From assembly GCA_038326165.1 (NCBI GenBank), contig JBBQJT010000100.1, forward strand, positions 1-5,261: a stretch of 5,261 nucleotides of DNA. Reading direction: 5' to 3'. A program made the translations under genes and the position numbers. Shown one piece after another: positions 1-5,261 of the stretch. This stretch comes from JAEUUM01 sp038326165. Lineage in GTDB: Bacteria > Bacteroidota > Bacteroidia > Chitinophagales > Saprospiraceae. The first letter of the stretch is position 1. Every line of letters begins with the position of its first letter. The notes beneath the pieces were generated by a model that made no database searches, was not told where the DNA came from, and saw only the letters and a program-made list of their open reading frames with translations.

Positions 1-659
1 ACAACCCAGCCAACGCCAATAAATGGGTAGATGCCGATACACTCAAACACACCCAGGTTAGGGAAATTGGGGCTGAGTGGCTTTGCTTCCAAAGTCTTGA
101 ACAGCTGGGGGTAAAAGAATTTCTAAAGAACCTTGGTTGGGGTCAATCCAGAATTCAACTTACACTCACGCAGATCATTAGCCGTGCCGTTTATCCAGCC
201 TCAGAGCTAAAAACCACCCGATTGATTCAGTAGAATTCGGCTGTATGTGAAATCACCAAGTATCCTGTGGAACAGATCACCAAGGACAAATTGTATCAGA
301 ATGCCCTCAAGCTATATGAGATTAAAGATAGTTTAGAGGCCACCTTTCCAGGAAGACAAATGAACTCTTTGACCTCAATAATAAAATAGTACCAATTGAA
401 GGCCAAAGGCACAAAATATAACCGGACGGAGATTGTGCGAATAGCCAGCACTCAAAAACTGGTCACCAGTCAAGCCAAAAACACACAGGAAGAAACCATC
501 GGGATCACCAGATGCTCAGAACCGCAGGCCGCAATCAAAGAAATATACACGTTGCTGGACTATAGATCATACCCCTTCACAAAACGGAAATCCGTAGTAC
601 ACAAACCGGAAATCAAAAAACATGAATCAACACATTCTCAGATATTTAGTAGCGGATAG
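1..659 (+). pseudogene. IS1634-family transposase relic, 5' end outside window, internally deleted
   Basis: This is a dead DDE transposase recognised by its reading in three pieces. From base 3 the frame gives NPANANKWVDADTLKHTQV, then LTLTQIISRAVYPASELKTT, the N-terminal part of Bacteroidota IS1634-type transposases. A TAG at 231-233 interrupts it where a Glu codon is usual (inferred GAG to TAG). About one base is missing near 336-341. After it the next frame reads HLSRKTNELFDLNNKIV, up to about 388. There the reading jumps to YQLKAKGTKYNRTEIVRI, the C-terminal region, ending near KSVVHKPEIKK and a TAG at 657-659. In the family the first catalytic Asp (YDLTN motif) directly follows the NKIV segment, and the second Asp and the Glu lie before the YQLK segment, so all three catalytic residues are gone. 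The TTG-started stretch from 396 is only the relic's C-terminus, not a separate gene. Family assignment is from memory of homologues; I am confident of the family and of inactivity. Confidence 0.88.
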
Positions 660-691
660 CTGCAATCTAACTTAATTTCCATTTTCTCTTC

Positions 692-878
692 TCAAACCAA
701 CTTCACCAAGGTCACGCCATCGCCTCCCCTATCTGGATTTTCGTCGGCCACTTCCTGAACCTGTTTATAGCCTTTAGGTGATTTCTGACTATTTTTCTCA
801 AAATCCCATCGCCTTTTCCATGTAGAATTTTCAAGCGGTCGGCTCCAACCAATAGCGCCTGATCTATCCATTGATCTG
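692..878 (-). pseudogene. mutS2: MutS2 C-terminal fragment (second half of Smr domain), frameshifted
   Basis: Read on the minus strand from about 878, one frame gives DQWIDQALLVGADRLKILHG, then KGDGILRKIVRNHLK. After about one lost base at 770-774 the next frame continues GYKQVQEVADENPDRGG and DGVTLVKLV, ending in TGA at 692-694. This matches the end of bacterial MutS2, a MutS-family ATPase linked to recombination control or ribosome rescue, whose C-terminal Smr domain is a nuclease. The conserved HGKG motif and the closing DRGG-x-GVT-V-L block are present. The first half of the Smr domain, with its D-L/V-R-G motif, and all of the ATPase, core and clamp regions are absent. The fragment begins 0-3 bases after the stop codon of the large upstream gene and has no start signal of its own. 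It is therefore a rearrangement scar and not a 66-residue gene. A full mutS2 may exist elsewhere in the genome. Confidence 0.85.
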
Positions 879-3800
879 CTATTCAACCACAAGTTTCTCT
901 CTCCACAAGCCAGCTTCAGAGTGTATTTTTACCACGTAAAGTCCTTTTAAAAGCTGCTGCTGAATATGATTCTTTCCTTTTAACAGCTTTTCCTGCACAA
1001 TTTCTTTGCCCATTAAATCTACAATCGAAAGCCAAGAAGGTTCAGAAGTTTCAATAGTAAGTTCTTGGGCGTTGAGCGGATTCGGGTACAACTTGCAATG
1101 TATAGCAGCAGCTATATTTGCACCAGTAGTTACTTCTCTAACTACACCTACCAAAGTAGAATCTCTGTATTGGATAAGGTCAAAAGTAGTAAGGGTTTGA
1201 TTGGTAATGACAGGTGAATTAAAATCAAAATAAATACCTGCATCATTTCTCGCTTCTGATCCAAGTGGAATACCAGGCTTAGGTTTTATTGAAAAACTGA
1301 CCAATCCATTTGAAGCAGGTTCATTTATTCCTGAATCTGGCAATAAAATATTTCTAAACACCCATATCAGGTAAGTTTTGCCAGCCATTGTGGTTTGCAT
1401 AAAGAACTCATTCGGGTGACTAGCTGGGCCAAGGATAAAAGATTCAGGGTCTAAATTAAAATCTAGAGAATCAATTATAACTACATTGAATGCAGTATCA
1501 TTACCAGTATTTTGAAATCTGACTGTGTAATTCAGTCTAGTATTTGGGGGCACAATACCATTTGAAGTAAAACCAATTGGCGTAACAAGTTTATCATTGG
1601 GATCGTAGCCATTTAATAAAATTTGACATACTGTTGAACTTTGAATATTATCAGAGGGAGGGAAATTTAATGGCAAGGTAAGCGAAACACTGGTTCGAAA
1701 ACTTGAATTACAGTTGTTAAGGGTTAAATTTAAACTACTTTCTGTAGGATGTCTTGATACTTGGTTTATTGCAAAATGAACTGCATACCCAAATGTATTT
1801 ACCAGCAATTTCAGGCTATCGCCTGCAGCCAGTTTCACTTTCTTTGAAGCCACCAAAATTGAATCAAGGTAAACTACATAATCAACTGAATCGCTCATGT
1901 TACTGCTTGTTCGATTGTATATCCCCAGCGACACAGTTTGATTTTCTAAGCATTTGCCTCTTATAGAAACAGCAGAGCCATTCCAATTTGAAGTAGGGCA
2001 ATTTGAAGTAGGATAGATTTCCAAAGTCAGACATTGACTCAATCCTGTTACTGAAGGATTGTTACATGCAACAACCTGTTCAGTAATTCTAAAATAGCCT
2101 GTTCGCTCAACTGGAATAGTTCCTACATTGAATTGAATAGTTGAATCGTTGATGTTTGTATAGGGAATGGTGGCCGATACTGGTCTGATCCAACGAGGAT
2201 ATCTGGCAATAATATAGGCATTTAAGGCAGGTTGAGAACCCAAGTTTGAAAAGGAAACGTTGGTGTTTGTTGTATTACAAGCTCTTCTTAAGAATTGGGA
2301 TTGTTGAATGGTTAGTCTATGGCATGTGGGTAATTCAAAACCAAAATTTTTGCCAATGATGGTGTCCGGCGATGTGCCTATGGTTACTTCATGAAAATTG
2401 CCAGGTGGACAAATTAATTGCTCATTGGATTGTGTTGCATTGTTGGGGATACCTGTTATCTGATACGAAACACTTGAATCTAGGTTAGGTAGCAACAAAT
2501 AATAGATGCCCATGTTGCCAGAATATGAATAAAAAGGGCCAGGTGTTGCTTTTAAAACCCTGTTTGGCAAAGGAAATGGATTGGCAAACAATTCACAACT
2601 AGGGCTAATTTTTCTAAATGTTATGCCAGCCACTAAACTCTGAGGTAAATTAAACGCAGGTGCAAAGTATAATCTTACAATGGTTCCTCTATCGCCAACA
2701 GCCCATGCTGAATTACTGTTCACAATTTCAAGATCGTTCAACTTGTTATGTAAGAAGTAGTTGTTTCTTCTCACAATATTCCAAGTTTGGCCATTGTTAT
2801 TAGAATAGTAAATGTTTCCGTTCGAACCTAAAGCTACTCCGACGCCATTTTGTAAAAATCGAACCACGTTTATTGGTGTGTTAAGATTCGTAAATTCCCA
2901 AGTTGATCCTCCATTAATGGTTAATCCAATTCCGTTTGAAGTGCCAACCAAACCAACTAATGGATTGATAAAATGGATATCATTTGCTCTGAATGATCCT
3001 GTTGGCTCCCAGGTTGTTCCGCCATTGCTTGTTTTTAACAAAGTTTGGGTGCCATTTATTACTGATGCCCAACCAAATTGATTATTAAGAAAAAACATAG
3101 TGTTGCTACTGCTGAAGGTTGTTGGTGTAGATACCCAAGATGAGCCGCCATTGCTGGATTTATAAAATCTGGTATTTGTTAGTAAAAATGCATTGCTCGA
3201 GTCTGCGAAATGTACTTTCCGATTTAATCCTTGATTTGGGGTACTTGTGCTGACCCAATTCGATCCACCATTTGTTGTCCTATGAATAACTGAACCACCT
3301 CCAATTACGATTCCTTTCCTTTGATTTGCAAATGAAACTGAAACCATGTTTTCCCCAGATCCAATAAGAGTTTGATCCCATGAAAGACCACTGTTTGTGG
3401 TATGATAAACTGTTCCTTGTCCTCCTACAGCCCAACCTTCATACTCATTGCTAAAGTCTGCATCAACGAAATTATTAAGGGTGCCTTTCCTTAGATTGCC
3501 AAAGTCTGTTCTGGCTTGAGTGCCAATGCCCAAAGTACCTGCTTCTCCTACCACAATGAGGTTATTTGTAGGTGTAGCACCTATGGAATTCAAACCTGAC
3601 AGGTTTGCATATTGTAGGTTTGTTGCGGTCCAGGATGTTCCGTTGTTAGTTGAGCGAGAAATATTTGATGTGCTTCCTACAGCCCAAAGTGTATTATTTG
3701 ACGCCCTGATCATTTTCTTGTTACTAAAAGAAATAACACCCGACGTTGACCAGTTGGTGCCTCCATCCGTGCTTCGAAAAGTAGAGCCGGTAATTGATGA

Positions 3801-4442
3801 AGTTAAAAATGTTTGGCCGCCTAAATGTAGCAAAGTTGTGAGTTCAGTAGAAATGCCAGTTGTTCTGAATTCCCAATTTGCACCTCCATCGGTAGTTTTA
3901 AATATCCTACCATTTGAGGTTGAAACCAAGCCATTATTCTGATCTAAAAAGTGAATATCTGTTAAATTGAATTGGATGGAAACAACGATATATTGCCAAG
4001 ATTGACCTCCATTTGAAGACCTAAACAGCCCCCCTCTATTGCCACATGTAAAAACATTGAGAGAGTCTAAGAAATAAATACTTCGGAGATTGTTTTGCCT
4101 TCCAAGTGAACGTCTTTCCCATGATTGACCCCCATCATATGTTCTTAATAATATTCCTGAGTCACCAGCAGCAAAACCATAATTCTTTGAAAAAAATTTA
4201 ACACTACGGATGTGTTGATAAGATTCGTGTTCCTGAACTGACCAGGTATTGCCTCCATTTTGGGTTCTTACAATAGAACCATAGTTTCCGACAACAACTG
4301 CTTGCAACGAATCGAGAAATGCTACATCATTATAAATGATCCCTGTTGGGCGGGGGTTCTGCCATTCAATTCTCGCATTTTGAGCGAAGGTTGATGTTAG
4401 AGAGATAAATAAAAAACAAAGGGTGTAAAAATATCTTTTCAT
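879..4442 (-). CDS. T9SS-secreted double beta-propeller (Ycf48/Asp-box repeat) protein
   Basis: This gene codes for 1187 residues and is intact. I chose the ATG at 4440-4442 because it starts directly with a signal peptide (MKRYFYTLCFLFISLTSTFA, cleavage near 20-21); an in-frame TTG three codons upstream adds only MFV. Residues about 28-600 hold 14 Ycf48/BNR-like propeller units, 12 of them with an NGG-x-x-W type Asp box. Residues about 601-944 are beta-rich with ten cysteines (616-939), including a DUF11-like stretch near 722-810. Residues about 945-1090 are a DUF7619-type Ig-like domain, opening with DPNDK and containing VRFQNTGND and GIYFDFNSPVITN. Residues 1117-1187 are a T9SS type A sorting domain (TIGR04183 type: KLYPNP, VDLMGKEI, GLYVVKI, final KLVVE). 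It should cross the inner membrane by Sec and the outer membrane by T9SS, to be released or anchored at the surface. No catalytic site is evident; binding or adhesion is a guess from architecture. It seems monocistronic, since both neighbours are pseudogenes. Confidence 0.95.
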   Translation of the reverse strand: MKRYFYTLCFLFISLTSTFAQNARIEWQNPRPTGIIYNDVAFLDSLQAVVVGNYGSIVRTQNGGNTWSVQEHESYQHIRSVKFFSKNYGFAAGDSGILLRTYDGGQSWERRSLGRQNNLRSIYFLDSLNVFTCGNRGGLFRSSNGGQSWQYIVVSIQFNLTDIHFLDQNNGLVSTSNGRIFKTTDGGANWEFRTTGISTELTTLLHLGGQTFLTSSITGSTFRSTDGGTNWSTSGVISFSNKKMIRASNNTLWAVGSTSNISRSTNNGTSWTATNLQYANLSGLNSIGATPTNNLIVVGEAGTLGIGTQARTDFGNLRKGTLNNFVDADFSNEYEGWAVGGQGTVYHTTNSGLSWDQTLIGSGENMVSVSFANQRKGIVIGGGSVIHRTTNGGSNWVSTSTPNQGLNRKVHFADSSNAFLLTNTRFYKSSNGGSSWVSTPTTFSSSNTMFFLNNQFGWASVINGTQTLLKTSNGGTTWEPTGSFRANDIHFINPLVGLVGTSNGIGLTINGGSTWEFTNLNTPINVVRFLQNGVGVALGSNGNIYYSNNNGQTWNIVRRNNYFLHNKLNDLEIVNSNSAWAVGDRGTIVRLYFAPAFNLPQSLVAGITFRKISPSCELFANPFPLPNRVLKATPGPFYSYSGNMGIYYLLLPNLDSSVSYQITGIPNNATQSNEQLICPPGNFHEVTIGTSPDTIIGKNFGFELPTCHRLTIQQSQFLRRACNTTNTNVSFSNLGSQPALNAYIIARYPRWIRPVSATIPYTNINDSTIQFNVGTIPVERTGYFRITEQVVACNNPSVTGLSQCLTLEIYPTSNCPTSNWNGSAVSIRGKCLENQTVSLGIYNRTSSNMSDSVDYVVYLDSILVASKKVKLAAGDSLKLLVNTFGYAVHFAINQVSRHPTESSLNLTLNNCNSSFRTSVSLTLPLNFPPSDNIQSSTVCQILLNGYDPNDKLVTPIGFTSNGIVPPNTRLNYTVRFQNTGNDTAFNVVIIDSLDFNLDPESFILGPASHPNEFFMQTTMAGKTYLIWVFRNILLPDSGINEPASNGLVSFSIKPKPGIPLGSEARNDAGIYFDFNSPVITNQTLTTFDLIQYRDSTLVGVVREVTTGANIAAAIHCKLYPNPLNAQELTIETSEPSWLSIVDLMGKEIVQEKLLKGKNHIQQQLLKGLYVVKIHSEAGLWREKLVVE
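2643..4361 (-). repeat. Array of 14 propeller-blade repeats of about 41 codons inside the large gene
   Basis: The encoded repeat is roughly V-x-F-x-x-x-x-x-G-x-A-V-G-x-x-G-x-I-x-R-T-x-N-G-G-x-x-W. Asp boxes begin (residue before the first T or S) at 59, 100, 141, 182, 223, 263, 347, 388, 428, 470, 507 and 546 of the protein, a spacing of 37-42 residues with one 84-residue gap. The gap holds a degenerate unit (VVGEAGTLGIGT at 297-308), and a last unit (AVGDRGTIVRLYF at 581-593) also lacks the box, giving 14. Ycf48-type proteins are seven-bladed, so 14 units suggest two rings, about residues 28-320 and 321-600. The repeat is visible at protein level; DNA copies have diverged and only the complement of GG-x-x-x-W coding is obviously recurrent. 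Confidence 0.85.
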
Positions 4443-4474
4443 AACAAACAAAGAATTTTAGTTGAAATTGCGTT

Positions 4475-4482
4475 TAAATATA
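4475..4482 (-). promoter_or_regulatory. Weak candidate Bacteroidota -7 element upstream of the large gene
   Basis: On the minus strand TATATTTA lies about 32 bases before the ATG, seven of eight positions of the Bacteroidota -7 consensus TAnnTTTG. An overlapping TATGTTTA at 4481-4488 matches equally well. No convincing TTTG -33 element stands at the right distance, and the region is so AT-rich that chance matches are expected. No purine-rich Shine-Dalgarno sequence precedes the ATG, which is common in this phylum. The rest of 4443-4570 shows no gene or hairpin. Confidence 0.25.
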
Positions 4483-4570
4483 AACATAATTCAATATGTA
4501 GTTTTTAACATTGATTGATTTTTTTATACTGTCATCCGGTAGTTGCTCGAATTTGACGAAAAAACTATAA

Positions 4571-5261
4571 TTATGGTGAATAGAGAGGGTTTGGTTCAAC
4601 AGTTTTAAAAACACCCTCCATCACGGTTTCGAAGATTTGCAATTGTACTATTTCGTTATTTCGATCTATTTTGTTGAGCCTTGTCCTTTTCAATAAGGTT
4701 ATCAAACACAAAAACGAGCCCATACTGGTTCTCGTTATTGCTACAAGTGTTGTGAATTGCTCTGCCTCCTTAATCCTTTGATGAATGATGGTAAATAACA
4801 GGTTAGCGATAAGTGTTATCCATATTTGAGTTTCAATGCCGTTTTTGCTGTCCGGGAAAAGTCCGGTCGTTCCTGGCTGCTTCTGTTAGATGTACCATGG
4901 TAGGAAATCTGCTATTTACTGGTAGCAAGCAATGAGCTTTTATGCCTCCCTTCTTCTTGCCATTGATGGGGTTGCGACCCGCACCTTTGAGTACATCTAC
5001 AAACAGAGAAAAAGTTGTAGAATCAAACCGCATTACTTTCTCGCCATGTGCTTCTCCGTTAATGGCCATATTGAAATATGAGCCAATCAGTTCTTTTTGA
5101 TAATGGGCTAACAGTAAACTATACAACTCCTTAAACACATCGCCAGGGCGCAATGCATTCGCATCCGGGAGGGTGCTGCTAGCGGGTAACTCCTTAATTC
5201 CTAACTGTGCGAGCATGCCATCCAGGAATAACAGACTTTTGCACAAACTGTTGAGGGACTG
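4571..5261 (-). pseudogene. IS4-family transposase relic, internally deleted, 5' end outside window
   Basis: The minus-strand frame is open at the right window edge (QSLNSLCKSLLFLDGMLAQL) and runs to about 4857; the TTG near 5246 is not a true start. It contains MRFDSTTFSLF, with the first catalytic Asp of the DDE triad, and GRNPINGKKKGGIKAH, typical of this IS4 group, ending at AARNDRTF. There the reading switches frame, and FPDSKNGIETQIWITLI, then RIKEAEQFTTLVAITRTSMG, continue to a TAA at 4571-4573. This second part is the C-terminus of the same transposase. The segment between, which in relatives carries the second Asp (FDRGY-like motif) and the Glu of the Y-R-E-K motif, is missing. I estimate the loss at 100-150 residues from memory of the family. 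The shared TTTT at 4857-4860 fits a short-homology deletion. ACCGGATGACAGT on the minus strand at 4528-4540 might be the old element end, but this is weak. The protein cannot be active. Confidence 0.87.

Noticed and set aside
396..659. An 87-residue gene starting at TTG
   Set aside because: It is the C-terminal piece of the IS1634-type transposase after the internal deletion; the similarity starts before the TTG, at YQLK.
692..892. A 66-residue gene overlapping the end of the large gene
   Set aside because: Only its last part (GYKQVQEVADENP onward) has the MutS2 frame; its first ~40 residues are a shifted reading of the MutS2 fragment and of the large gene's tail.
949..991. Inverted repeat AAAAGCTG / CAGCTTTT as a possible terminator
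   Set aside because: It lies inside the sorting-domain coding sequence, the loop is long, and it comes from two LLKG codon runs (EKLLKG, QQLLKG).
3520..3942. 140-codon open frame on the + strand, opposite the large gene
   Set aside because: It lies wholly antisense to the propeller coding sequence, and its Pro/Val-rich translation is the expected reverse of repeated box codons. The same holds for open frames at 1006-1200, 1754-1966 and 2812-3081.
4443..4451. TTG start giving a 1190-residue form of the large protein
   Set aside because: The ATG three codons later gives a standard lysine/arginine-then-hydrophobic signal peptide, and no ribosome binding site favours the TTG.
1..5261. Composite transposon made of two flanking IS copies
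   Set aside because: The flanking relics belong to different families and have no common ends, so they could not have moved the intervening DNA together as a standard composite element.

Overview
The window looks like a piece of a Bacteroidota chromosome. The evidence is a very large AT-rich gene for a secreted beta-propeller protein that ends in a type IX secretion system (T9SS) C-terminal sorting domain, which is specific to that phylum. A MutS2 fragment and two transposase relics with residues typical of Bacteroidota homologues agree with this. No RNA gene, CRISPR array or intact mobile element is visible.

Layout: 1-659 (+) is the wreck of an IS1634-family transposase, running in from outside the window, with a nonsense codon, a frameshift and an internal deletion that removed the whole catalytic core. 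692-878 (-) is a frameshifted fragment coding for the last ~62 residues of MutS2, the second half of its Smr nuclease domain. 879-4442 (-) is the only intact gene, 1187 aa. Its order is signal peptide, 14 Ycf48/Asp-box-like beta-propeller units (best read as two seven-bladed propellers), a Cys-containing beta-rich middle, a DUF7619/DUF11-like Ig domain and a T9SS type A sorting domain. 4443-4570 is a short AT-rich upstream region with weak promoter candidates. 4571-5261 (-) is an IS4-family transposase relic, also with its middle deleted, running off the right edge.

The picture is one expressed surface or secreted protein gene in an insertion-sequence graveyard. Both transposase relics kept their flanks and lost the centre. 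The MutS2 tail begins within a few bases of the stop codon of the large gene, so a rearrangement joined unrelated sequences there. No operon is seen: the large gene appears monocistronic, and its neighbours on both sides are pseudogenes. No clearly new multi-gene system is present. The main points of interest are the two-ring architecture and the recombination scars.
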